From CAZMHL01 sp045605445 (lineage in GTDB: Bacteria; Bacillota; Clostridia; RGIG6154): a stretch of 54,200 nt of DNA. Below, piece by piece: positions 1 to 8,911 of the stretch. Positions within the stretch are counted from its first letter, which is position 1. Each line of letters opens with the position of its first letter. The notes beneath the pieces are model-generated. The model was not told the DNA's origin. It saw only the letters and a list, made by a program, of their open reading frames with translations, and made no database searches. The stretch is taken from assembly GCA_045605445.1 (NCBI GenBank), contig JAZUPZ010000047.1:1-54200 (forward strand), read 5' to 3'. The translations under genes were made by a program, and so were the position numbers.

Positions 1-2
1 TT

Positions 3-1301
3 GTATCAGCTTTGACAATATACTTTCGTTCAAAGAATGTTACAAAAAGTGAGTTCTTAAAGATATTCAAAAGCACACGTTTAATAGGTGCGTGGATTTT
101 GATTTTTGTGATAGTTGCTTCCGCTGTGTTCGGAATTTTTAATCATATGAAGGCAAAACACTCTGTTACGGCTATTGTAGCACTAAATTATTCAGAAGCG
201 TCTCAGGCTCAGAATTCTAACGGAACAAGATATAATATGGCGGAAATTATAAGTGATGATGTTGTAGAAAGAGCTATAAAAAAAGGTGCTCTGAAAAATG
301 TAACCGTAAAGCAACTTAAAAACTGTCTTGTAGTTTATCCTTGTGTGCAGGGCGGCGTCGGGGATGAAACACAGTACCATATTTCTACTGAGTTTGCGGT
401 GGAATATCACGCCTCAAAAGATACTGCACATCTCGATTCGGAAAACGTAATTAAGCTTATTACATCAGCATATAAGGAATATTACATAGAAAAGTATACC
501 GATAATTTTCAGCTTGACCCTGAAAAGCCCGATTTCACCAAAATGGAATATATGGATATAGTTTCTTACTTTGAAAAAGAAACTCAGGCTATTCTTAATT
601 ATTTATACGGTATGGCAGGGAAGAATCCCAGCTTTGTTACAGAAAACGGAAGTACTTTTAATTCAATCGCAGGTAAGGTACATCAGTTCAAAGAAACGCA
701 GATAAATCAGAATTTAAGGTCACTTATCCTTCAAAATGGTATTGTAAGAGACAAAGAGGGGTTTGTAGACAGACTTTCTTACCAGAATACCAATGTTGAT
801 TTTGACCGACAGAAAAACGATGCTTCCTACAGACTTTGTAATGAAGCTATTGATATGTACAGCGAAGAAATGACCCGTGTTGTTCTTGTTCCCACCTGGG
901 ATCAGGCAGGTAAATATTATATGGGACGAACCAAGGTTGGCGTTGACGAATTGTCTGTTATGGCAACTAATTTCAGTAATTACGTTGCTTCTAACGAAAA
1001 AGAAATTATGGATAATAATCTGATTATGGATAAAATATCCTCAAATGGTCAGGGGACTCAAATTGCTTCCTCTGCAGATCAGCTGATAGAATCTGTTTAT
1101 GCCGGCATTAAAGGGTTTGAAAAAGAAGCTATTACTGCAGGCAGAGAGTATTCACGACATAAAATGAATCAGTGTATAGCAGTAAGTATTTACGGAGTTT
1201 CTCTTATGAACGAACTTAAAACACTTGTACTGTTTGCAGTCTTTACTTACATTGCAATTACACTTTATCTGATTTCGAAAAAATTTCCAAAAAAGGCATA
1301 G
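3..1301 (+). CDS. Wzz-like polysaccharide chain-length / export protein (5' partial)
   Basis: The reading frame is open to the left edge, so the N-terminus is probably cut by the window; the TTG at 12 has no visible ribosome-binding site. The visible part has one membrane segment near the N-terminus (LIGAWILIFVIVASAVFGIF), a long hydrophilic, probably extracytoplasmic middle of about 350 residues, and a C-terminal membrane segment (TLVLFAVFTYIAITLYLIS) followed by a short basic tail. This two-helix hairpin layout is that of Wzz/CapA-type co-polymerases, which set chain length and bridge to export. The next gene has the same layout and starts 10 bp downstream, followed by a Wzy-like polymerase, which supports the role. 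Sequence motifs are weak, so the family call rests mainly on topology and context. Confidence 0.6.
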   Translation, partial: VSALTIYFRSKNVTKSEFLKIFKSTRLIGAWILIFVIVASAVFGIFNHMKAKHSVTAIVALNYSEASQAQNSNGTRYNMAEIISDDVVERAIKKGALKNVTVKQLKNCLVVYPCVQGGVGDETQYHISTEFAVEYHASKDTAHLDSENVIKLITSAYKEYYIEKYTDNFQLDPEKPDFTKMEYMDIVSYFEKETQAILNYLYGMAGKNPSFVTENGSTFNSIAGKVHQFKETQINQNLRSLILQNGIVRDKEGFVDRLSYQNTNVDFDRQKNDASYRLCNEAIDMYSEEMTRVVLVPTWDQAGKYYMGRTKVGVDELSVMATNFSNYVASNEKEIMDNNLIMDKISSNGQGTQIASSADQLIESVYAGIKGFEKEAITAGREYSRHKMNQCIAVSIYGVSLMNELKTLVLFAVFTYIAITLYLISKKFPKKA

Positions 1302-1311
1302 GAGGATAACA

Positions 1312-3171
1312 ATGAAAAGTTTTCAGATTTTTAGATATTTAAAAAAGATTCTGCCTCTCATCGTTGTTTTTTGCCTTTTGGCAACATATGCTGTGTATTT
1401 CAAGCTTTCATCAGCTAATACATATATAGCCTCAGAGGTTATTCATTATAATGATGAACAGGCTGAAAAAGGGCTTGCTCCAACGGGAGACAAGCTTGAT
1501 GTAAATGAAATCAAATCCTCCGCAGTAATGTCGCGAGTGGTTGATAAAATGGGGCTTACAGGAATTTATTCTGTGGACAGTCTTATTTCAAGAATAGATA
1601 TAACTCCTATTGCGGATGCAGATAAGGTTGCACAAAAGGACGCAAAGCTCGAAGAAGGTGAGGAGTATATTTACGAACCGAGCACGTTCATTGTGTCATT
1701 TGCTGCAACCAGCGGTGAAGGCCCTGATTTTGCACGAACAGTTCTCGATGAAATACTGGATGTATATTTTGAACAGTTCAGTCAGAAATATGTAAATGTT
1801 GCTCCGGCAAACAACACAATTGATAAACTTGACAAGAATGATTATGACTACATCGAAATGATGGAGCTTATTGATACAAGTATTGACAATACTCTTACAA
1901 CTTTGTATCAGAGAATTGATCAGAACAATTATTACAGATCAACCGAAACGGGCGTTTCCTTTGCGGAACTGGCCGACGAGTTCAACTATCTGAGACAGGT
2001 TAATGTTTCGTCGCTTTTTTCAAAAATTTATAAATATCAGATTACGAAAAATAAATCGGTTCTTGTTTCGGATTATACCACAAGAATAGACAATAATAAT
2101 ATTTCCAACGAAAAAGATGAAAGTCTTGTTGAAGATATTGTTACGGTAATTGATGCTTATGTCAAGAAAATGAGAGAGTCTGGTAATACAAATATTACTT
2201 ATGAATATATTCTTGATAATCTTCACGAAAGAAACGTTCAGGATTATGTGGGCGATCAGACTGTAACTTATGATGAATTGATTTACAGCTGGAGAGACCG
2301 TAACGAAAGTAAAGAACATTCAATTATCGATACTGCGTATTGCAATTATGTTCTTGATACATTCACAAACTGTACGGGTAATTGCGGCGGGGCATGCGAA
2401 TCTTCTGGTATGACCTGTTCAGAACTTTCAGATTCTCAGTATGCAACTGTAAAAGATGAGGTTGAAAAAGGAATTGACGATCTGCTTGGTAAATTAACTG
2501 TACTTTATGACATTACGATGAAAACAAACAATGAATATAATAAGTATCTTGGAGCAAGCTACATTTCCGTACTTTCATCGGCTTCTGTAAGAGAAAGTGT
2601 TAATGTTAAACTTTATACTGCAATTGCTTTCTTCTTCCTTATGGTACTTTGCTGTGGCGGAGCAATCGTTTTAGGAAGAATGGCTGATATAATAAATTAC
2701 ATTTTTTATACAGATCATCTTACGGAACTTAATAACAGAGCGTATCTTGATAAATATTTAAAATCAAAAGATAAAAAGCTACTTGATGACGGAGTTGTGT
2801 ACTGTATGGTTGACATATCCAACTTAGTGCAGATTAACAGCGAGCATTCAAGAGATGTTGGTGATGAAATTATCAAAATGTTCACAGGTTATATAAAAGA
2901 GTGTTTTGGTAAATCTAAAACAGAGTACATCTATAACGGCAACGGAAGCTTTGTTATGCTTACAGAGGAATCAGACTATATTACTATTGAAGATATAATG
3001 AGACTCTTCAGACTCAGACTTGACGAAAGAGAAGAGTTTAAAAACGTTGTTATTGAGTACAAAATTGGTATTTCAGAAACCTTCAAAGAAAATAAAACCG
3101 CAAGAAAACTGCTTTCTGAAGCAATCAGAAATAAAAAAAGTTATACTACTGATTTAAGTAATAAAAACTAA
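1312..3171 (+). CDS. Wzz-like membrane protein fused to a degenerate GGDEF domain
   Basis: 619 residues. A membrane segment lies at about residues 12-30, a long extracytoplasmic region follows, a second membrane segment (LYTAIAFFFLMVLCCGGAIVLG) lies at about 430-452, and a cytoplasmic C-terminal domain of about 160 residues starts at IFYTDHLTELNNRAYL, the normal opening of a GGDEF domain (cf. D-x-L-T-x-L-x-N-R). The signature position reads YNGNGSFVML, so GGDEF has become GNGSF and cyclase activity is unlikely. The extracytoplasmic part holds a cysteine cluster (CTGNCGGACESSGMTC, about 2370-2418). ATG with AGGAGG upstream at 1301-1306. Inference: a chain-length regulator whose cytoplasmic end could sense a nucleotide or bind a partner. 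The two later EAL proteins of the operon are possible partners. Confidence 0.7.
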   Translation: MKSFQIFRYLKKILPLIVVFCLLATYAVYFKLSSANTYIASEVIHYNDEQAEKGLAPTGDKLDVNEIKSSAVMSRVVDKMGLTGIYSVDSLISRIDITPIADADKVAQKDAKLEEGEEYIYEPSTFIVSFAATSGEGPDFARTVLDEILDVYFEQFSQKYVNVAPANNTIDKLDKNDYDYIEMMELIDTSIDNTLTTLYQRIDQNNYYRSTETGVSFAELADEFNYLRQVNVSSLFSKIYKYQITKNKSVLVSDYTTRIDNNNISNEKDESLVEDIVTVIDAYVKKMRESGNTNITYEYILDNLHERNVQDYVGDQTVTYDELIYSWRDRNESKEHSIIDTAYCNYVLDTFTNCTGNCGGACESSGMTCSELSDSQYATVKDEVEKGIDDLLGKLTVLYDITMKTNNEYNKYLGASYISVLSSASVRESVNVKLYTAIAFFFLMVLCCGGAIVLGRMADIINYIFYTDHLTELNNRAYLDKYLKSKDKKLLDDGVVYCMVDISNLVQINSEHSRDVGDEIIKMFTGYIKECFGKSKTEYIYNGNGSFVMLTEESDYITIEDIMRLFRLRLDEREEFKNVVIEYKIGISETFKENKTARKLLSEAIRNKKSYTTDLSNKN

Positions 3172-3215
3172 TTGTATTATAAACGCCGGTAAATAAAGAA
3201 GGGAGGGCAGAAAGT

Positions 3216-4520
3216 ATGGAAAATAAGATTCTTGAAAAAGCAAAAGGGTTTTATTTTATGGTTGTAGCTGTAATGATGTATTATTTTCTTAATGAATATA
3301 TCGATATTGGTTTGCATGTTACATACCGCCATGCCTTTGCCCTTGTTCTTTTTGGCAGTGCTGCTGTTTTGTTTCTGTATAAGCCCGATGTTGCAAGGGG
3401 AGTTGCCGTATTTAAGGATGCTTGCGTATATAGCGTACCGCTTTTGGTTACTACGGTAGTTTCACTGTTTATCTGGTTTATGGAAACGGTGGATGTTGGC
3501 GTTATATCAAGAGGCTTGTCAAGCTCATTTATATATGCAAATATGCTTTCTTTTGCTTTAGGTGCAGGTGCTTTGCTTTACATTTTCGGGAAAAAAGGTA
3601 TCTGGTATAATCTTGTGGCAATTTTAATTGCAAACATTTTAATGATACTTACCGTTATAGCTCAGAACGGACTTGGAAATTATTTTTCGGAGTTTGTAAC
3701 TCTTGTTACTACCTTTGCCGGAGTAACAGGGGATATCATAGTTCAGGCGGAAATTCACGAGCTTGCATTCTGCCTTGGTGCATATTTAATTTATATGCTT
3801 TATAAACCAAAGAAAAATATTGTATATTTTATACTGCTTATATTAAGCTTGTTTTGTTTCTTGTCAGCGTTTAAAAGAATTGCGATAATTGCAATCGTAA
3901 TAGCTCTTGCTTTCGGTTATCTTCTGAAATTTATTGCCCGATACAACAAGAAAACAGCAGAAAGACTTGTGACGTTTTTTTCTTTAGTTGTAATTATTCT
4001 TTTAATTGCATACATTGCCCTCATAAAAATGGATGCATTCGAGCTTCTTGAAAAGGCAGGAATAAATACAAGCGGTCGTGTTGAAATTTATAATGCGGTG
4101 GATAAATTTTATGAATTCAGCCCCGGATTCCTCGGAAACGGAATCGGATTTTTAACGTATCAGCTCAATACCTTTATGAAGGTGGGCGTTGCTTCAGTTC
4201 ATAACGATTTTCTACAGCACTTTATAGATCTGGGCTTCTGGGGATATATTATCTGGCTTTTTTCAATGACATTGGTCAGAGCCTGCTATTTCGGCAGACA
4301 CGGAAATGTTGATAATGCCATTACAAGTTTCATGCTTACACTTTATCTGATAATTGTTTCAACTACTGATAATACTATGAACTATCCGTTGCTTACCGGG
4401 GTGCTTGCAATACTTATGATGGGAAATGGATTTGAAGAAAATGTTCGCCATAGTGAACAGAAAATATTTGGTTATATTTCAAAAGCTAACCGGAAGAACG
4501 GGAGTGATTCGTTGTTATGA
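3216..4520 (+). CDS. Wzy/O-antigen-ligase-like polysaccharide polymerase
   Basis: 434 residues, strongly hydrophobic, with about ten or more membrane segments and a larger loop near residues 270-330 containing a GNGIGFLTYQLN region and a following HNDFLQHFIDLGFWGY stretch. The H-N-D-x-L-x-x-x-x-D-x-G pattern is typical of the Wzy_C/O-antigen ligase superfamily. It would polymerise lipid-linked repeat units on the outer face of the membrane. GGGAGGG ribosome-binding site at 3201-3207. Its last codons overlap the next glycosyltransferase by 4 bp (ATGA), so the genes are translationally coupled. No Wzx flippase or initiating phosphoglycosyltransferase is in the window; these may lie upstream. 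Confidence 0.72.
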   Translation: MENKILEKAKGFYFMVVAVMMYYFLNEYIDIGLHVTYRHAFALVLFGSAAVLFLYKPDVARGVAVFKDACVYSVPLLVTTVVSLFIWFMETVDVGVISRGLSSSFIYANMLSFALGAGALLYIFGKKGIWYNLVAILIANILMILTVIAQNGLGNYFSEFVTLVTTFAGVTGDIIVQAEIHELAFCLGAYLIYMLYKPKKNIVYFILLILSLFCFLSAFKRIAIIAIVIALAFGYLLKFIARYNKKTAERLVTFFSLVVIILLIAYIALIKMDAFELLEKAGINTSGRVEIYNAVDKFYEFSPGFLGNGIGFLTYQLNTFMKVGVASVHNDFLQHFIDLGFWGYIIWLFSMTLVRACYFGRHGNVDNAITSFMLTLYLIIVSTTDNTMNYPLLTGVLAILMMGNGFEENVRHSEQKIFGYISKANRKNGSDSLL

Positions 4521-5725
4521 AAATATTGATGGTAAATAAATTTCTTTACCCTCGCGGCGGGAGCGAGAGTTATATGCTCTACCTTGCTGAACATCTTAAA
4601 AATACCGGTCATGAAGTTGAATTTTTCGGAATGTTTGATGAAAATAATACTGTAGGCAATTCTGTCGGTATGTATACTCAGAATATGGACTTTCATTCAA
4701 AAGGGTTAGCAAGGTTCCTGTATCCTTTTAAAATAATTTTTTCCTTTGAAGCAAAAAGGAAAATTATGCAGGTGATAGACGATTTTAAACCGGATATCGT
4801 TCATATGAACAATATAAATTTTCAACTTACTCCTTCTATTATATACGGAGTTAAGAAAAAAGGAGTTCCCCTTGTGCAAACGGTGCATGACTATCAGATG
4901 ATATGTCCTAACCATCTTCTTTATAATTTTGATAAAAATATTCCTTGCGAAAAGTGCATTAATGGGTCATATATTAACTGCATTAAAAATAAGTGTATCC
5001 ACGGGTCAACCGTAAAAAGCATTATAGGGGTTATAGAGGGGAAACTTTATTCACTTTTAAAGACCTATAAAAAGGTAGATTTGTTTGTTTGTCCGAGTAC
5101 TTTTCTGGAAAACAAAATTCTATCTGCAAAAGAATATTTTAAAGGCAAGACAAAAACAATACATAATTTTATAGATAAAGAAAAATTTAAAGACACAAAC
5201 CGTAAAACAGATTCCTATATTGTTTTTGTCGGAAGACTTTCAAAAGAAAAAGGAATAGAGAATATTGCAGGTGCTGCAAAACTTCTTCCGCAATACAAGT
5301 TTGTTGTAGTGGGAAGCGGTCCTGATGAGGATATGTTAAAGGATATTCCTAATATCACACTTGCAGGATTTCTTACAGGGAATGAACTTACAGAGCTTAT
5401 GGGAAAAGCAAAGGTTCTTCTGCTTCCTTCCGTATGTTATGAAAACTGCCCTCTTTCAATTTTAGAAGCGCATTCAATGGGTGTTCCGGTAGTTACAATG
5501 AACAGCGGAGGAATGGCTGAACTTGTAAAAGACGGAATAACGGGAACTCTTGTAAATGAACCAACGCCGGAAGGGGTTGCACTTAAACTGAAAGAAACTT
5601 TGGAAAATGATGACTACTACAACAGCATTAAAGAAAATTGCAAAAAAGAAAAAGAGAGTATTTTAAGCGTAAAAACCTACGCTGATGTTTTGATTAAAGA
5701 ATATGAAAAGTTGATCAAGAGGTGA
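4517..5725 (+). CDS. GT4-family glycosyltransferase
   Basis: 402 residues, GT-B fold. The N-terminus MKILMVNKFLYPRGGSE is the usual GT4 acceptor-domain opening, with the GG loop. The C-terminal domain carries VFVGRLSKEKGIENI and the E-x7-E motif in YENCPLSILEAHSMG (about residues 308-318), which contacts the nucleotide-sugar donor. A cysteine-rich insertion at about residues 130-160 (NHLLYNFDKNIPCEKCINGS and later CIKNKCIHG) occurs in a subset of GT4 enzymes of capsule loci. It probably adds one sugar to the lipid-linked repeat unit on the cytoplasmic side. Specificity cannot be read from the sequence. Confidence 0.88.
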   Translation: MKILMVNKFLYPRGGSESYMLYLAEHLKNTGHEVEFFGMFDENNTVGNSVGMYTQNMDFHSKGLARFLYPFKIIFSFEAKRKIMQVIDDFKPDIVHMNNINFQLTPSIIYGVKKKGVPLVQTVHDYQMICPNHLLYNFDKNIPCEKCINGSYINCIKNKCIHGSTVKSIIGVIEGKLYSLLKTYKKVDLFVCPSTFLENKILSAKEYFKGKTKTIHNFIDKEKFKDTNRKTDSYIVFVGRLSKEKGIENIAGAAKLLPQYKFVVVGSGPDEDMLKDIPNITLAGFLTGNELTELMGKAKVLLLPSVCYENCPLSILEAHSMGVPVVTMNSGGMAELVKDGITGTLVNEPTPEGVALKLKETLENDDYYNSIKENCKKEKESILSVKTYADVLIKEYEKLIKR

Positions 5726-5732
5726 AATAATA

Positions 5733-6791
5733 GTGCAACAGCCTAAGGTAAGCATTATCGTTCCGGTATATAATGCGGAAAAATATATTGAAAGATGTAT
5801 AAATTCCTTAAGGAATCAGACTTTAAAAGAAATTGAAATAATTCTGGTAGACGATTCCTCTGTTGATTCATCTTTGGAAATTTGTAATAAAATGGCGAAT
5901 GAAGATTCCCGCATAAAGGTTATCCATAAGGTAAACGAGGGGGCGGGACTGGCTCGTAATGCGGCACTTGAGGTTGCAACCGGTAAGTATATAGGTTTTG
6001 CTGATTCGGATGATTATGTGGAGACAAATATGTTTGAATCTCTTTACTGTAAAGCAGAACAGCATACCTCCGATCTTGTTATGTCCGGAGTTTTGTTTGT
6101 AGACGGTAATATGTTCAGTCAGAAGGGTGAACGTGAAAGAAAAATATATTTTGATAAGGATACTCATTTTGAAACTAAGGAAAGTCTTAAAAACCTCAAA
6201 CTGGGTATTGTGGGTGCATCACCTTATGACCTTGATGACAGTAAATACGGAATGAGCATCTGGAAAAACCTTTTTAAGACTGAAGTAATAAAGAAAAATA
6301 ATATATATTTTAAGTCGGAACGTGAAATGTTGTCAGAAGACGCTCTTTTTATGATTGACTACATATCCTGCATAAAAAAAGCAACCGGAATCGCTGAGGC
6401 ATTTTATAATTATTGCAGAAACGATGAATCAATTTCAAAATCGTACAAGAAAGACCGTTTTGAAAAAAGCCTTGTTTTTGTCAATGAAGTCAAAAAGAGA
6501 TTTGAAAAAGATATCAGCCCGGAAGAATACGATGTTTATATATACAGATTCTGGCAGGCAATGTGCAGAGTACTCTGTTCTCAGGAAATAATGTATGCAG
6601 CTACCAACGGTGTCAGGTATAACGTTTTAAAACAAAGGTTAAAAAAAGTGTGTTCTCACGTTTTAACCGTAAAGGCTTTGAAAAAATATCCAATCAGAAC
6701 ATTGCCGTTCAAACAGCGTGTGTTTGCTTATGGTATGAAATATAAGCTGTACTTTTTGTTGAAAATACTTGTGGGATTAAGAAGCAGATAG
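5733..6791 (+). CDS. GT2-family glycosyltransferase
   Basis: 352 residues. GT-A fold opening KVSIIVPVYNAEKYI at residues 5-19, nucleotide-binding VDDSS at 39-43 and a DxD-type metal motif in GFADSDD at about 88-94. The C-terminal part is basic and probably peripheral to the membrane. Starts with GTG at 5733, 7 bp after the previous stop, with AAGAGGTGA at 5718-5726 as ribosome-binding site. It is the first of three consecutive GT2 enzymes and most likely acts in repeat-unit assembly; donor and acceptor are unknown. Confidence 0.87.
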   Translation: MQQPKVSIIVPVYNAEKYIERCINSLRNQTLKEIEIILVDDSSVDSSLEICNKMANEDSRIKVIHKVNEGAGLARNAALEVATGKYIGFADSDDYVETNMFESLYCKAEQHTSDLVMSGVLFVDGNMFSQKGERERKIYFDKDTHFETKESLKNLKLGIVGASPYDLDDSKYGMSIWKNLFKTEVIKKNNIYFKSEREMLSEDALFMIDYISCIKKATGIAEAFYNYCRNDESISKSYKKDRFEKSLVFVNEVKKRFEKDISPEEYDVYIYRFWQAMCRVLCSQEIMYAATNGVRYNVLKQRLKKVCSHVLTVKALKKYPIRTLPFKQRVFAYGMKYKLYFLLKILVGLRSR

Positions 6792-6800
6792 GAGCAAGAT

Positions 6801-7820
6801 ATGTTTTTTTCTATAGTAGTACCTGTATATAAAGTTGAAAAATATTTAGCGAATTGCATTGAAAGTGTTTTGAATCAGACATTTTCTGATTTTGAACTTA
6901 TTCTGGTTAACGACGGTTCTCCTGACAGGTGTCCTGAAATTTGTGACAATTACAAGGAAAAGGACAAACGTGTAAAGGTGGTTCATAAAACAAACGGCGG
7001 ACTTGCAAGTGCCAGAAAAGCCGGAATAAGGGAAGCCGCCGGGGAGTATATTTTAAACCTTGATTCTGATGACCTTATAGAAAATGATACTTTGGAGTGT
7101 GCCTATAAAATAATAAAAGATACCAATTGTGAGGTTGTGTCATTTTCTTACAAATGGGTTAATGGTGGGCATACTGTAAATGTTACAACCGATGGTCTTG
7201 ATGAAGGTCTTTATACGAAAAATGAAATTGAAAAATATATTTATCCAAGACTTTTGATGGATGAGAATATGAATCATATATCCTATTATTTGTCAGGTAA
7301 AGTATTAAAAAGAGAACTGATTTTACCTGTTCAGTTGGGAGTGAACGAAAGGCTGTCATTAGGCGAAGATTTGTATTGTACGTTTTCTTTGTATCTTCGC
7401 GTCAAAAGTGTATACATAAGTAAAAAGGAAGCTTACTTATATACAGTAAGAAACGATTCTATATCAAAAGAGTTTAATTCAAATCAAATTTATCTTGTGG
7501 AAGATGTTATAAATGAAATAAGCAAAAACGATGTGTCCCGTTTGATTGATTTTAATGAACAGCTTTGCCGTTATTCCTGCTTTATGTGCTTTGCAATATT
7601 GGCGTCGGCGGCGGAAGGGGACTATTTTAAAAGTATAAATGAAATTAAAAATAATATTTTAAACTCAACTCATAGAGAAAAAATACGAGATGCAAAGTTT
7701 AAAAATATATCATTAAAAAGCAGGATATCTGTGTTTTTAATGAAAAAGAAATGTTATAAAACAGCATTTTATTTTCTTAATTTATGTAAAAAAATCAAAA
7801 GAGTTCTTGGGAAAGGGTGA
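6801..7820 (+). CDS. GT2-family glycosyltransferase
   Basis: 339 residues. Begins FFSIVVPVYKVEKYLANCI with NQTFSDFELILVNDGSPD, then the metal-binding LDSDDLIEND at about residues 90-100. This is the EpsJ/WcaA-like class of GT2 common in capsule loci. AGGAGC ribosome-binding site lies just upstream of ATG 6801, and the stop overlaps the start region of the next glycosyltransferase. The lysine-rich C-terminal tail (MKKKCYKTAFYFLNLCKKIK) suggests membrane association. Sugar specificity is not predictable. Confidence 0.87.
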   Translation: MFFSIVVPVYKVEKYLANCIESVLNQTFSDFELILVNDGSPDRCPEICDNYKEKDKRVKVVHKTNGGLASARKAGIREAAGEYILNLDSDDLIENDTLECAYKIIKDTNCEVVSFSYKWVNGGHTVNVTTDGLDEGLYTKNEIEKYIYPRLLMDENMNHISYYLSGKVLKRELILPVQLGVNERLSLGEDLYCTFSLYLRVKSVYISKKEAYLYTVRNDSISKEFNSNQIYLVEDVINEISKNDVSRLIDFNEQLCRYSCFMCFAILASAAEGDYFKSINEIKNNILNSTHREKIRDAKFKNISLKSRISVFLMKKKCYKTAFYFLNLCKKIKRVLGKG

Positions 7821-7828
7821 AACATATT

Positions 7829-8893
7829 ATGAGACCTGATATATCAGTAATTATGAGTGTGTATAACGGAGAAACTTATCTGTTCGAAGCAATTGAGAGT
7901 GTAAGAAATCAGACTTTTAAAAATTGGGAACTTATAGTTATAAATGATTGTTCCACTGATACAACAGCGGATATTCTTGCAGAATTTTCACTTAAGGATG
8001 AAAGGATAAAGGTGCATACAAATGAAGTTAATTTAAAGCTTCCAACCTCACTTAACAAGGCAATTTCTCTTTCCAGCGGAAAATATATCGCAAGAATGGA
8101 TGCAGATGATATCTGCCTTCCTGAAAGACTTGAAAAACAGTTTGAATTTATGGAACAAAATCCTGATATTTCATTATCATCCTGCAGGTTTATGACTGTT
8201 AAAAACGGAGTATATGCTTCCGGCGGGGCGGGTGGTCGTTGCGACAGTGAAGCGTTAAGTACAATGCTGTTTGTGGCAAATCCAATACTGCACCCGGGCG
8301 TTATAGCGAAAGCCGAAGTTATGGAAAAGTTTAATTATGATACAACTCTAACCTGTACAGAAGATCTTGAGTTGTGGACCAGAATGGCAAGCGAAAATCA
8401 TAAACTTCAAATTCTTCCGGAATGTCTCTTGATTTACCGCCTTCACGATAAGCAGATTACAAGTACAACTCTTGAAAGACAGCATACTGAAGTGCTTAAA
8501 ATTGAACAGAAATATTACGGAAAGCTTCTTCAGGAAATGGACGAAAAAATGAAGGAATTTTATATAAGCGGAATCTACTTCAAAGAGAATGCAGATATAG
8601 AAAATTTTCTTGAATTTGCGAAATGGCTTAGGAATGTTAGTGCCGGAAGGATTGACAGAGAAAACATAAATTATGCCCTTCTTGAAATACTGGCAGAATA
8701 TAAAAGATGCGGCATAGCAAAGGCAGATGTTTTAAAAGCAATGCTTACTTTTAATCTTTTTTATTTGTTAAAAGAAATCATCCGAAGAAAAAAGATGGCG
8801 AAAAAGGACATAGGAAAATGCCAAAAGATTGCATCAAAACTTGGACTTAAACAGACAGCAGGAACGAAGGAGTTTCCTATCTTTGAAAAATAA
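7829..8893 (+). CDS. GT2-family glycosyltransferase
   Basis: 354 residues from ATG 7829. A GTG at 7817 is in frame, but it overlaps the AGGGTGA ribosome-binding site at 7814-7820, which is spaced 8 bp from ATG 7829, so the ATG is preferred. Motifs: PDISVIMSVYNGETYL, VINDCSTDTTADIL and RMDADDICLPERLEKQ, the last being typical of the GT2 subgroup whose metal motif is DADD. A basic C-terminal region (EIIRRKKMAKKDIGK) is likely membrane-associated. Third GT2 gene in a row, so the repeat unit probably has at least four sugars. Confidence 0.87.
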   Translation: MRPDISVIMSVYNGETYLFEAIESVRNQTFKNWELIVINDCSTDTTADILAEFSLKDERIKVHTNEVNLKLPTSLNKAISLSSGKYIARMDADDICLPERLEKQFEFMEQNPDISLSSCRFMTVKNGVYASGGAGGRCDSEALSTMLFVANPILHPGVIAKAEVMEKFNYDTTLTCTEDLELWTRMASENHKLQILPECLLIYRLHDKQITSTTLERQHTEVLKIEQKYYGKLLQEMDEKMKEFYISGIYFKENADIENFLEFAKWLRNVSAGRIDRENINYALLEILAEYKRCGIAKADVLKAMLTFNLFYLLKEIIRRKKMAKKDIGKCQKIASKLGLKQTAGTKEFPIFEK

Positions 8894-8911
8894 AAGGCAG
8901 GAGTCTACAAA

